From an uncultured Clostridia bacterium (GTDB taxonomy: Bacteria; Bacillota; Clostridia; Oscillospirales; CAG-272), in contig CALGZV010000396.1 in the NCBI GenBank assembly GCA_937934385.1, forward strand, positions 1 through 11,182: a DNA stretch of 11,182 bases, in the 5' to 3' direction. The notes under the pieces were generated by a model. That model was not told the DNA's origin and ran no database searches. It saw only the letters and a list, made by a program, of their open reading frames with translations. How positions within the stretch are numbered: the stretch's first letter is position 1; every line of letters begins with the position of its first letter. This document shows, one piece after another, positions 1 through 5,995 of the stretch. The position numbers and the translations under genes were made by a program.

Positions 1-50
1 TTCGCGTTGCCGGATTGTTATGCGGTATTAACGTTAGTATGTTGATTTTG
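1..50. repeat. 50-bp direct repeat, copy 1
   Basis: Bases 1-50 are identical to bases 210-259, a perfect 50-bp direct repeat with a 209-bp period. The repeat begins at the window edge, so it may be longer. In both copies the same reading frame is open and reads a hydrophobic peptide (VAGLLCGINVSMLIL). After the repeat the copies diverge: copy 1 runs on in frame to a stop inside the terminator hairpin at 107-135. It looks like a local tandem duplication whose spacer has since changed. What it was duplicated from cannot be seen here. Confidence 0.85.
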
Positions 51-106
51 CTGCTGCGAAAGCAAAATATTCGTTTATTTTTGATTGATTATGCAATTTG
101 TATATT

Positions 107-146
107 CGGATCACCGTATATATTACGGTGATCCGTGATTTTTTGA
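107..146 (+). terminator. Intrinsic terminator upstream of the DUF1294 gene
   Basis: A perfect 12-bp stem (107-118 with 124-135) closes a 5-nt TATAT loop and is followed by TGATTTTTTG, a run of six T. This is a classic Rho-independent terminator. It probably ends a transcription unit that enters from left of the window, the 3' end of which may be the open frame in bases 3-134. Confidence 0.8.
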
Positions 147-190
147 TATGCATAAATGATTTGATTTTGTGTTGCTCCGGAAAGTCTGAA

Positions 191-289
191 ATGAAATTAA
201 TACGGTGTTTTCGCGTTGCCGGATTGTTATGCGGTATTAACGTTAGTATGTTGATTTTGCCGCGAATGTATTTCGGAGAAAAAATATGA
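191..289 (+). CDS. Possible 32-aa hydrophobic peptide overlapping the DUF1294 start
   Basis: A short frame opens with ATG at 191 behind GGAAAG (179-184, 6-nt spacing) and reads MKLIRCFRVAGLLCGINVSM onward for 32 residues, with one hydrophobic stretch at about residues 9-23. It ends with TGA at 287-289, overlapping the ATG of the next gene by the ATGA arrangement typical of translational coupling. The central part is the 210-259 copy of the direct repeat. No known family is recognised. It could be a leader peptide, a remnant of a duplicated gene, or chance; the RBS and ATGA overlap favour translation, and the short length argues for caution. Confidence 0.3.
   Translation: MKLIRCFRVAGLLCGINVSMLILPRMYFGEKI
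210..259. repeat. 50-bp direct repeat, copy 2
   Basis: Identical to bases 1-50. This copy lies just upstream of the DUF1294 gene and inside the possible small peptide frame 191-289. Identity stops at base 259/260, where copy 1 continues CTGCTGCG and this copy CCGCGAAT. Confidence 0.85.
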
Positions 290-591
290 ATGTTCTTGAT
301 TTTATTTGCCGGAATTTAAATATTTGTGTTTTGATTTTTCTTGTTTGGAATTTTGCCGTGTTTATACTGTACGGAGCGGATAAGCGGCGTGCAAAAAACG
401 GCGGACGGAGGATAAGGGAAAGGACATTGATCGCAGCTGCGTTTCTGTTCGGCGGAATCGGAGCATGGCCCGGCATGTGCCTTTTCAGGCATAAGACGCA
501 TCATAAAAGCTTTGTATTATCGGTTCTGCCCGCCGCTTTTGTTCAGACCGTATTTATATTGTTCGTTGTCTTACGCTGCGGCATTATCTGA
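286..591 (+). CDS. DUF1294 family small membrane protein
   Basis: This 101-residue protein matches the DUF1294 family of small integral membrane proteins, whose function is unknown. The family pattern is visible: a first membrane helix (about residues 12-29), then the conserved aspartate-lysine (D32-K33) and RIRE (42-45), a glycine-rich second hydrophobic segment (GGIGAWPGM, 56-64), the basic RHKTHHKSF motif (68-76), and a last helix (about 78-97). The start ATG is supported by GGAG at 275-278 with 7-nt spacing. A possible 32-aa frame upstream overlaps it by 4 nt. No clear terminator follows; the next 170 bp are AT-rich. Other members occur as single genes, so context gives no further role. 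Confidence 0.85.
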   Translation: MNVLDFICRNLNICVLIFLVWNFAVFILYGADKRRAKNGGRRIRERTLIAAAFLFGGIGAWPGMCLFRHKTHHKSFVLSVLPAAFVQTVFILFVVLRCGII

Positions 592-764
592 AACTCAGTG
601 ACATTTTACGAAACAAAAATGCTTTTTTGAAATCTGTCTTTAATAAAACAAAACAGAATCAATGTGATATAAACTGATATAATAAATTGATATCTGCAGG
701 TATTTGTTGGTTAAATTCTGTTTTGAGAAAAATACTGAAAATTGAGTTTTTTTCAAAAAAGGTA

Positions 765-793
765 TTGACAAACGCAGTATAATGTGGTATCAT
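765..793 (+). promoter_or_regulatory. Promoter of tRNA-Arg, extended -10
   Basis: A perfect -35 TTGACA (765-770) is followed after 17 bp by TATCAT (788-793), with TGG just before it (785-787), an extended -10. Predicted transcription start is about base 800, roughly 25 nt upstream of the mature tRNA. The AT-rich stretch 592-764 upstream holds no gene I can support; it contains three TGATAT repeats at 665, 675 and 688. Confidence 0.75.
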
Positions 794-825
794 AGTTAGG
801 CTTTCAGGAGAAAGCAATAAGGCAT

Positions 826-901
826 GCGCCCGTAGCTCAGCGGATAGAGTACTCGGCTACGAACCGATTGGTCGGAGGTTCGAATCCTCTCGGGCGCGCC
901 A
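826..901 (+). tRNA. tRNA-Arg (anticodon ACG)
   Basis: The 76 bases fold as a full cloverleaf with encoded CCA. Acceptor stem GCGCCCG (826-832) pairs with CGGGCGC (891-897), G898 is the discriminator and CCA is 899-901. D-stem is 835-838 with 847-850, T-stem 874-878 with 886-890 around the loop TTCGAAT. The anticodon loop CTACGAA (857-863) gives anticodon ACG at 859-861, an arginine tRNA that reads CGN codons after A34 is edited to inosine. The outermost anticodon-stem pair (852 with 868, positions 27 and 43) is a C-U mismatch; the other four pairs are intact. The variable loop is 5 nt. Confidence 0.97.
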
Positions 902-909
902 GAAGATTG

Positions 910-934
910 AGTCGCTGATAAGGCGGCTTTTTTC
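910..934 (+). terminator. Terminator of the tRNA-Arg unit
   Basis: AGTCGC (910-915) pairs with GCGGCT (923-928), 6 bp with one G-T wobble around a 7-nt loop, followed by a T run (928-933). It lies 8 nt past the tRNA CCA end and would separate the tRNA transcript from birA. Confidence 0.8.
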
Positions 935-1018
935 TTTGCTGCGGTGCTTTTAATTTGTTGGTTTATACAGATCGGCTTTGCTTGTTTGGATATTTATCCT
1001 GATTACGGGGGATATGTC

Positions 1019-1837
1019 GTGAAAGATATAATGAACAGTGCGGAAATAAAAAAAATAACTGCTGTAATTTCTCCGGATATTACAAGACGTCTGCAGCTTA
1101 TATATAAGCCTTTAACAGTATCGACCAATACAGATGCGCGAGGTTTGGTGAATGCCGCATATGGCGGCAGAACACTGTATGCAGTAATTGCAGAAGCTCA
1201 GACAGACGGACGCGGAACACAGGGTCGCAGCTTTTATTCTCCGCAGGGAAGCGGCCTTTATATGAGTCTGCTTATTCCTTTCAGTGATTGCTGTGATAGA
1301 CTGCCGCTTGCTACTCCCGCTGCTGCGGTCGGCGTTTGTAATGCTGTTTGTGCCGTCGGAACTGCTTTTAATACGGAAAAGAATCCGTCGGTAAAATGGG
1401 TGAATGATGTTTATTTAGGCGGAAAGAAAGTCTGCGGAATACTTACGGAGAGTGTTATGCAGGACGGCGGCATAGCGGCTGTAATTATAGGTATCGGTAT
1501 TAACGTATATCCTCCTGACGGGAATTTTCCTGACGGACTTTCCGAAAGAGCAGGCGCTGTATTTACCGAGAGGATACAGGGATTGCGCAACAGACTTGCT
1601 GCAGAGGTGATATGCCGCGTTACGGATGCTGTATGCTTACGCGGTAAGCATGAGATAATCTCTCAGTACCGAAAGCGTTGCAGGACTATCGGATGTACCG
1701 TAGATGCCTTTATAGACGGATTGCCGGAAAGATGCACGGCTGAGGATATAACCGACGACTGTCATTTGCTTCTCAGACGGGCGGACGGCAGTACTTTTAC
1801 GGTAATATCGTCTGCACAGCTTTTGCGTTATACTTAA
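1019..1837 (+). CDS. birA: Biotin--protein ligase, catalytic form without DNA-binding domain
   Basis: This enzyme joins biotin to ATP and then transfers it to a lysine of biotin-dependent carboxylases or decarboxylases. The BirA/LplA-type catalytic fold is clear: STNTDA (residues 35-40), the biotinyl-AMP loop QTDGRGTQGRSF (61-72) with SPQGSGLYMS (74-83), KWVNDV (126-131), GKKVCGILTE (135-144) and a later GIGINVY strand. The C-terminal domain seems complete. I chose GTG at 1019 (272 aa) because GGGGG at 1007-1011 sits 7 nt upstream; ATG 1031 is the alternative, and a GTG at 944 would run through a poorly conserved extension. There is no N-terminal helix-turn-helix, so it should not act as a biotin repressor. 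A likely substrate is the biotin carrier at 10337-10693. Confidence 0.93.
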   Translation: MKDIMNSAEIKKITAVISPDITRRLQLIYKPLTVSTNTDARGLVNAAYGGRTLYAVIAEAQTDGRGTQGRSFYSPQGSGLYMSLLIPFSDCCDRLPLATPAAAVGVCNAVCAVGTAFNTEKNPSVKWVNDVYLGGKKVCGILTESVMQDGGIAAVIIGIGINVYPPDGNFPDGLSERAGAVFTERIQGLRNRLAAEVICRVTDAVCLRGKHEIISQYRKRCRTIGCTVDAFIDGLPERCTAEDITDDCHLLLRRADGSTFTVISSAQLLRYT

Positions 1838-1852
1838 AAATTATAATACCTA

Positions 1853-1880
1853 TTGACATTTTAATATAAAATGATATAAT
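1853..1880 (+). promoter_or_regulatory. Promoter of the small membrane protein gene, extended -10
   Basis: TTGACA (1853-1858), 16-bp spacer, TATAAT (1875-1880), with TGA directly before the -10 (1872-1874). All elements match the sigma-A consensus. It starts about 50 nt upstream of the start codon at 1936, just behind the birA stop. Confidence 0.8.
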
Positions 1881-1935
1881 AATATATACTGTTAGAAAAT
1901 GTTTCTGCTTTTGAAAACTGACAGGAAGGATGTTT

Positions 1936-2160
1936 ATGGAGCTTTTTAGTATATTTTTGTTGGCGCTGATCGGAGTAGCTGCTCTTATTTTTATAGTGCT
2001 TGCGGTAAAACTTACGCGTTTTGTCGGCAAAAATTCGGATAAAACTGTCGCAGATGTCGAACAGGAATTAAAAACAGGACTTACACATATATTCCTTGCA
2101 GGTACATATTTTTCGATACTCTGCCTTGTTTATATAATTGTATCCGTTTTTATGAGATAA
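1936..2160 (+). CDS. Small two-helix membrane protein, function unknown
   Basis: The 74-residue product has a strongly hydrophobic helix at about residues 4-25, a charged middle section (KNSDKTVADVEQELK), and a second helix at about 53-72. No family is recognised. The first in-frame ATG is at 1930, but it lies inside the ribosome binding site AGGAAGGA (1923-1930); ATG 1936, 5 nt after it, is therefore the better start. The gene has its own consensus promoter (1853-1880) and an intrinsic terminator (2180-2206), so it is a single-gene transcription unit between birA and an acyltransferase. A strong promoter and strong RBS suggest the protein is made in quantity. The loop between the helices is 27 residues or so, consistent with both termini on the same side of the membrane. 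Confidence 0.75.
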   Translation: MELFSIFLLALIGVAALIFIVLAVKLTRFVGKNSDKTVADVEQELKTGLTHIFLAGTYFSILCLVYIIVSVFMR

Positions 2161-2179
2161 CTGCGCGCAGGCATTTTAA

Positions 2180-2206
2180 CCGCACACATGTGCGGCTTTT
2201 CTTTTT
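2180..2206 (+). terminator. Terminator after the small membrane protein gene
   Basis: CCGCAC (2180-2185) pairs with GTGCGG (2190-2195) around ACAT, followed by CTTTTCTTTTT. A 10-bp self-complementary run (2161-2170) lies directly after the stop codon. Confidence 0.75.
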
Positions 2207-2297
2207 ATATCGTTTTCAGATCGGTATATAATATTTCGTTTGTCAAACTTTCCGTTATCTGCATTGTTTTTATTTTTATATTATTACGGAGACTTAT

Positions 2298-3383
2298 ATG
2301 GGAAAAAGAGAAAGAAATTATTCATATGATATCATACGCATTTTTGCGCTTTTCAGCGTTATTTCAGTTCACTTCTTTTTGAATTCGGGATTTTACAAAG
2401 AGCTTGTGTTCGGCAGGGAAATGCTTATCATGACGACTATGCGCTCTTTTTTTATGATATGCGTGCCTCTTTTTCTTATGCTCAGCGGAGCGCTTGTATA
2501 TAGAAAAACTCTTGAGAAGAGGTATTATACAGGTATTATCAGTATTGTTGCGGTATATTTACTTGCGAGTATCGCCTGTGCCGTCTACCGGATCTCGGTC
2601 AGGGGCGATGAATTTACGGCGGCAAGCGCCGCTTTGGAGACATTGCAATTTAATATGGCTCCGTACGGCTGGTATGTCGAGATGTATATCGGTTTGTTTC
2701 TGCTGATACCGTTTCTTAACCTTATGTATAACACGCTAGGTACGAAGAAGAGAAAGCTTGCGCTTGTTGCGACACTGGTGGTTATTACTGCATTACCGAC
2801 GGTTATCAATATACACCCTGTAGAGATAGGAGCGCATACTTACAGTAAGTTTGTAGGAGATTGGTGGTATCTTTTATATCCTGTAAGCTATTACATTATC
2901 GGAGCGTTTCTCGGCGAGTACAAGCCTAAGCTGCGCAGGATACCGTGTCTTTTACTTATCGTCACGGTAACGGCTGTTTACGGTTATTATATGTATTACA
3001 GGAGTAAGAATGAGTGGTTTATCGGCGGTTTCCTTTCGGAACACCGGTCGCTTCCGGTCATGGTACTTTCTGTACTTGTATTTATCTTCATTTCGGGATT
3101 TGATCTGTCTTCTGCGCCGCGGCCTGTCAGGAAGGTGCTTTCGGAGCTTTCAGGATGCTGTTACGGTGCGTATCTTGTGTCATTTATATTTGACGATATG
3201 TTTTACAAAACGCTTGACGAGCGCGTACCGAATATGACGGACAAGCTTAACTTTTTTCCTCATACGGTTCTGAGTGTATTTGTATGTTCGCTGCTTTTGT
3301 CGTATCTGATAAATATTGTATACAGATTGCTCGGCTTTGCAGCACGGACATTTATCCGTAAATTACGTAAACCGAGCTGCTGA
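2298..3383 (+). CDS. Acyltransferase family 3 membrane protein (OafA/WecH-like)
   Basis: The 361-residue protein is an integral membrane O-acyltransferase of the AT3 family (PF01757), which transfers acetyl or related groups to sugars of surface polymers or other acceptors. The N-terminal signature is visible: DIIRIFALFSVISVHF (residues 11-26) with the family's arginine (R14) and helix-1 histidine (H25). About ten hydrophobic helices follow, including one with PLFLMLSGALVYRK, the GWYVEMYIGLFLLIPFLN segment, and a WWYLLYPVSYYIIGAFLGEY segment typical of the family. The length is normal. ATG 2298 has GGAG at 2288-2291, 6 nt away. No glycosyltransferase or polysaccharide genes are nearby, so the acceptor cannot be inferred. 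It is transcribed towards the bidirectional terminator 3394-3428. Confidence 0.88.
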   Translation: MGKRERNYSYDIIRIFALFSVISVHFFLNSGFYKELVFGREMLIMTTMRSFFMICVPLFLMLSGALVYRKTLEKRYYTGIISIVAVYLLASIACAVYRISVRGDEFTAASAALETLQFNMAPYGWYVEMYIGLFLLIPFLNLMYNTLGTKKRKLALVATLVVITALPTVINIHPVEIGAHTYSKFVGDWWYLLYPVSYYIIGAFLGEYKPKLRRIPCLLLIVTVTAVYGYYMYYRSKNEWFIGGFLSEHRSLPVMVLSVLVFIFISGFDLSSAPRPVRKVLSELSGCCYGAYLVSFIFDDMFYKTLDERVPNMTDKLNFFPHTVLSVFVCSLLLSYLINIVYRLLGFAARTFIRKLRKPSC

Positions 3384-3393
3384 AAAGTATAAC

Positions 3394-3428
3394 AAAAAAC
3401 GTACAGTATTCAATACTGTACGTTTTTT
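3394..3428. terminator. Bidirectional terminator between convergent genes
   Basis: A perfect 15-bp stem, 3394-3408 with 3414-3428, loop TTCAA. It has six A on the left and six T on the right, so it can end transcription of the acyltransferase (plus strand) and, from the other side, the oxidoreductase (minus strand). Confidence 0.9.
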
Positions 3429-3444
3429 ATCGTGAAACAACAAT

Positions 3445-3490
3445 GCTCCGTGGTATCCGCCAGCAATCTATGATTGCTGGCAGGTGGAGC
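3445..3490. repeat. Short palindromic element, intergenic copy (A)
   Basis: GCCAGCAATC (3459-3468) pairs perfectly with GATTGCTGGC (3472-3481) around TAT; an outer GCTCC (3445-3449) pairs with GGAGC (3486-3490). There is no T run, and a strong terminator already sits next door, so it is not simply a terminator. A related element lies inside the queG-like gene at 5184-5228: about three quarters of bases match over the 33-bp core. The element is flanked by TCGTGA on both sides (3430-3435 and 3493-3498), which could be a target-site duplication or chance. Confidence 0.6.
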
Positions 3491-3543
3491 TTTCGTGATT
3501 AAATATCGGTTTATCTGATATGCAGTATGTCCGAAGTCTTTCC

Positions 3544-4677
3544 TTATATTTCGGGAATACTGATCTCAACTTCACGGCCGAGATCGCTTGAACGTACTAT
3601 ACCGTCGATGATAGCCTGATTCTTTATGATCTGGCTTGTAGGAACAGGCGCTTTGCCTCCGGTTTTTATTGCGTCGATAAATGAGCCGATCTTGCGGTCC
3701 CAGAGCGAACCATCCTGGGGAGAATCGCTAAGGATCGGAAGCACAGTTTCTACCGACTGTCCTGCGCACTCCTTATAGAGCGTCATAGGCCCGCCTACCG
3801 AGCCATTCCAGCAGTCTGTTGAAGGAATGCGGAGACCGCCCTTGGTTCCGAGGATTATTGTGTCTCCGGGCGTATTGATGTTCATTGCCCATGCAATACG
3901 GAAATCGACGACGACTCCGCCTTCGAGACGTATGAGTGCGCCTGCGAAATCGTCAACGCCGAATTTGGAAGCGATCATTTCGGGATTCTTGTTGTAGAAG
4001 CTGTATGTCTCAGGATCTTTTCCGAAGAAGTCGGTCTTGAAACCTGATACGGTCAGAGGCGTCGGATATCCGATAGCGTTCAGAACCATGTCGAGCGCAT
4101 AGCATCCGATGTCGCCGAGTGCGCCGACTCCTGCGGTCTCGTCTTCAATAAATGTTGTTTTGTCGTCTCCTGCGGGAATTCCGCGGCGGCGTCCGCCTCC
4201 GGTCTGGATATAGTAAACATCTCCGAGTTCTCCGGATTCGACGATTCTTTTTATCTGCCGCATGTTTTTATCGAAGCGGGGCTGGAATCCGATGGTAAGG
4301 ATCTTTCCGGTCTCTTTTTCGACACGCATCATTTCGACACATTCCTCAAGCGTTACTGCAAAAGGCTTTTCGAGCAGTACGTTTACGCCGTGCTTCATAG
4401 CGCATATTGTCGGAGCTGCGTGCTGACGGTTATATGTGCAGACAGAAACAGCATCGAGATGCTCTTTTTCAAGCATTTCTTCATGAGACGTATAGCAACG
4501 AACGTTATCTACGCCGTTAGCTTTGAAAAATTCTTCGGCTTTTCCGGGTATAATATCGCATCCGGCTACGATCTCAATATCGCCGACGTTTTTCGCGCGG
4601 TCTTTATAAGCCTCGATGTGTGCGAAAGCGATTCCTCCGGTACCTATGATACCTATACGAAGTTTTTTATTTTCCAT
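3544..4677 (-). CDS. Gfo/Idh/MocA family NAD(P)-dependent oxidoreductase
   Basis: This 377-residue soluble enzyme belongs to the Gfo/Idh/MocA family, which oxidises or reduces sugars, inositols and related polyols with NAD(P). The N-terminal Rossmann motif GIIGTGGIAFAH (residues 9-20) binds the cofactor; the family EKP motif is at 103-105, with the catalytic-type lysine K104. GALGDIGCYALD (185-196) gives the conserved D-x-G-x-x-x-x-D pattern, with tyrosine (Y193) where many relatives have histidine. I place the start at 4677 (MENKKLRIG) because the Rossmann fold begins at once and AGGCGG lies 9 nt upstream; a start 24 codons further up would overlap the promoter. It has its own promoter (4721-4749). 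The substrate cannot be named: no sugar transporter or catabolic gene adjoins it. Confidence 0.92.
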   Translation of the reverse strand: MENKKLRIGIIGTGGIAFAHIEAYKDRAKNVGDIEIVAGCDIIPGKAEEFFKANGVDNVRCYTSHEEMLEKEHLDAVSVCTYNRQHAAPTICAMKHGVNVLLEKPFAVTLEECVEMMRVEKETGKILTIGFQPRFDKNMRQIKRIVESGELGDVYYIQTGGGRRRGIPAGDDKTTFIEDETAGVGALGDIGCYALDMVLNAIGYPTPLTVSGFKTDFFGKDPETYSFYNKNPEMIASKFGVDDFAGALIRLEGGVVVDFRIAWAMNINTPGDTIILGTKGGLRIPSTDCWNGSVGGPMTLYKECAGQSVETVLPILSDSPQDGSLWDRKIGSFIDAIKTGGKAPVPTSQIIKNQAIIDGIVRSSDLGREVEISIPEI

Positions 4678-4720
4678 AATGATTATCCGCCTTATATTAA
4701 AGAAGATTTTGTACGAGAAT

Positions 4721-4749
4721 AATATAACATAATAAACCGGTGATGTCAA
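4721..4749 (-). promoter_or_regulatory. Promoter of the oxidoreductase gene, extended -10
   Basis: On the minus strand, TTGACA (4749-4744), 17-bp spacer, TATATT (4726-4721), with TGT just before the -10. The predicted start leaves a leader of about 35 nt before the ATG at 4677. It shows that the gene need not depend on read-through from the queG-like gene 130 bp upstream. Confidence 0.75.
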
Positions 4750-4808
4750 GAAAAAACAGACTTATAGGCAAAAACTTTTTTGGGGATATTCTGATGTGTT
4801 TTTGAGGC

Positions 4809-5834
4809 TTACGATTCTTTTATCATAAGATTACGGGCGATCGTTTTTCGTCCACGCCATGCGTATGCGCGCTCGGAAAATTCGGCTTCGGACATCTGTT
4901 CAAGTTCTGAAAGCGTCAGACTGTATCTAAGGGATTCCCGGAAAAACTGTACAGATGTTTCTTTTGCCCTGCTGTTCATAGGGCATACCGTCTGACATAT
5001 ATCGCAGCCCCATACGCAGTCGTTTTTACGTATCAGCTCGCATCCTTCGGTTGTAAGCCTGCCTTTTTTCTGCGTTAGTGATGAAAGGCAGAGCGACGGT
5101 GACGGACAGCTTGCCGTGCATGCGCCGCAGTGGATACATGAAGGCAGAGCAGAAATATTATTTTTACCCTGAAGCGACAAGGTTCGGGGGTCCACGCCCG
5201 CAATCTGTGATTGCGTCAGGCGGGTCGGGTTTTCATTCTCTTCCGATAAAATATTATTTCCGCTTTCCTGTTTTGATGAACCGTACCGTATATTTTTTTC
5301 GGGTTCGGACAGATTTTGACCGCTGTCGGCATCTGATGAGGTTTCAGCAGTGTCTGAAGCCTTAAGCTTTTCCGACAGATAAAGCTCTCCTATAAAAACA
5401 TAGCTTCCGTATTCCTCTGTTATCAGAAGCTTATTATCTCCTATAACTCCGAGTCCTGCAAGAGCCGCCGCATGAACTTCGTCTATCGGAGAATGGTCTG
5501 AAAAGCCGTGTACTTCAATATTCGGAAATTCTGCGTTTAAAATGTTTTCGGCGCTGTCAAAAAGCTCTTTGAAAAATATATGATAGTCACGCGGAATCGC
5601 GTAAAGCGACAGATTTCTTTCTTGGTAACTGAGCGCATCTTCGCAGAGATACGGTACTGTGAATATAAGAGCGCCTGCGGCATATTCCGGAAGCAGATAC
5701 GGCCGGAGGATACGGCACTGGTCTGTCGGTATATATGATACTGATGATGCTCCTGCATCTGCAAGCAGCTTTGCTGCTTTTTCAAAGCAGGGAAAGAGGG
5801 TGGATTTTCCTGACGGTTTATTTATTATCTTCAT
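4809..5834 (-). CDS. queG: QueG-like epoxyqueuosine reductase with an inserted low-complexity segment
   Basis: QueG reduces epoxyqueuosine in tRNA to queuosine, using cobalamin and two [4Fe-4S] clusters. The 341-residue product shows the family pattern: PRDYHIFFK (81-89), SDHSPIDE with the probable catalytic Asp113, AALAGLGVIGDNKLLI (123-138), the first cluster motif CIHCGACTASCP (Cys233, 236, 239, 243) and the second GCDICQTVCP (Cys277, 280, 284, probably with Cys249). It lacks the C-terminal HEAT region of longer QueG proteins. Residues about 157-228 are a Ser/Glu/Asn-rich insertion between the catalytic core and the clusters; residues about 202-218 are encoded by a palindromic repeat. The start at 5834 has no good ribosome binding site. 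A related cobalamin/Fe-S reductase of other substrate is possible. Confidence 0.75.
   Translation of the reverse strand: MKIINKPSGKSTLFPCFEKAAKLLADAGASSVSYIPTDQCRILRPYLLPEYAAGALIFTVPYLCEDALSYQERNLSLYAIPRDYHIFFKELFDSAENILNAEFPNIEVHGFSDHSPIDEVHAAALAGLGVIGDNKLLITEEYGSYVFIGELYLSEKLKASDTAETSSDADSGQNLSEPEKNIRYGSSKQESGNNILSEENENPTRLTQSQIAGVDPRTLSLQGKNNISALPSCIHCGACTASCPSPSLCLSSLTQKKGRLTTEGCELIRKNDCVWGCDICQTVCPMNSRAKETSVQFFRESLRYSLTLSELEQMSEAEFSERAYAWRGRKTIARNLMIKES
5184..5228. repeat. Short palindromic element, copy B, inside the queG-like gene
   Basis: CGCAATC (5199-5205) pairs with GATTGCG (5209-5215) around TGT, extended by CGCC (5195-5198) with GGCG (5219-5222) across a 3-nt bulge. Aligned to copy A (3458-3490), about 25 of 33 positions agree. 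One stem pair differs in both partners: A3462-T3478 in copy A is C5199-G5215 here, so pairing is kept. On the minus strand it is read in frame as TRLTQSQIAGVDPR within the insertion of the QueG-like protein. Confidence 0.6.
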
Positions 5835-5840
5835 ATTTTC

Positions 5841-5869
5841 AGTATATCATCCTCGGTTGACAAAATCAA
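5841..5869 (-). promoter_or_regulatory. Candidate promoter of the queG-like gene
   Basis: On the minus strand, TTGATT (5869-5864), 17-bp spacer, TATACT (5846-5841), with TGA before the -10. The -10 ends only 6 nt before the ATG at 5834, so transcription would start at or next to the start codon, giving a leaderless or nearly leaderless mRNA. A promoter further upstream is possible but I see no better one. Confidence 0.5.
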
Positions 5870-5876
5870 GCAAATG

Positions 5877-5905
5877 TTGTAAAATATAAAAAACAATGTT
5901 TTAAA
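5877..5905 (+). promoter_or_regulatory. Weak candidate promoter of the topoisomerase gene
   Basis: TTGTAA (5877-5882), 17-bp spacer, TTTAAA (5900-5905), preceded by TGT. Both hexamers deviate from consensus. It lies in the 160-bp divergent gap between the queG-like gene and the topoisomerase gene. A small inverted repeat, ATAAGC-TCAA-GCTTAT (5906-5921), follows at about the predicted start. Confidence 0.3.
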
Positions 5906-5995
5906 ATAAGCTCAAGCTTATATTTCTTCTGAGAAAATAAATAGTAGAGCTGAATGGGGATTACCGCCGGTATCGGCATTGAAAGGAAAGAGATA

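Noticed and set aside
98..190. Longer frame upstream of the 32-aa peptide (ATG 98)
   Set aside because: It runs through the perfect terminator hairpin at 107-135 and has no ribosome binding site.
765..783. TTGACA followed after only 7 bp by TATAAT ahead of the tRNA
   Set aside because: The spacer is far too short. The same -35 fits TATCAT at 788-793 with 17 bp and an extended -10, which is the better reading.
944..1018. Upstream extension of birA from GTG 944
   Set aside because: No ribosome binding site there, and the added residues do not resemble the ligase family; GTG 1019 has a strong purine run at the right distance.
3445..3490. Palindrome A as a second terminator for the oxidoreductase
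   Set aside because: No T run on either strand next to the stem, and a strong bidirectional terminator lies 16 bp away; the related copy inside a coding region also speaks against this.
4760..4790. Self-complementary CAAAAACTTTTTTG-like run after the queG-like gene
   Set aside because: Only weak A-T pairing with no GC stem; not enough for a terminator call.
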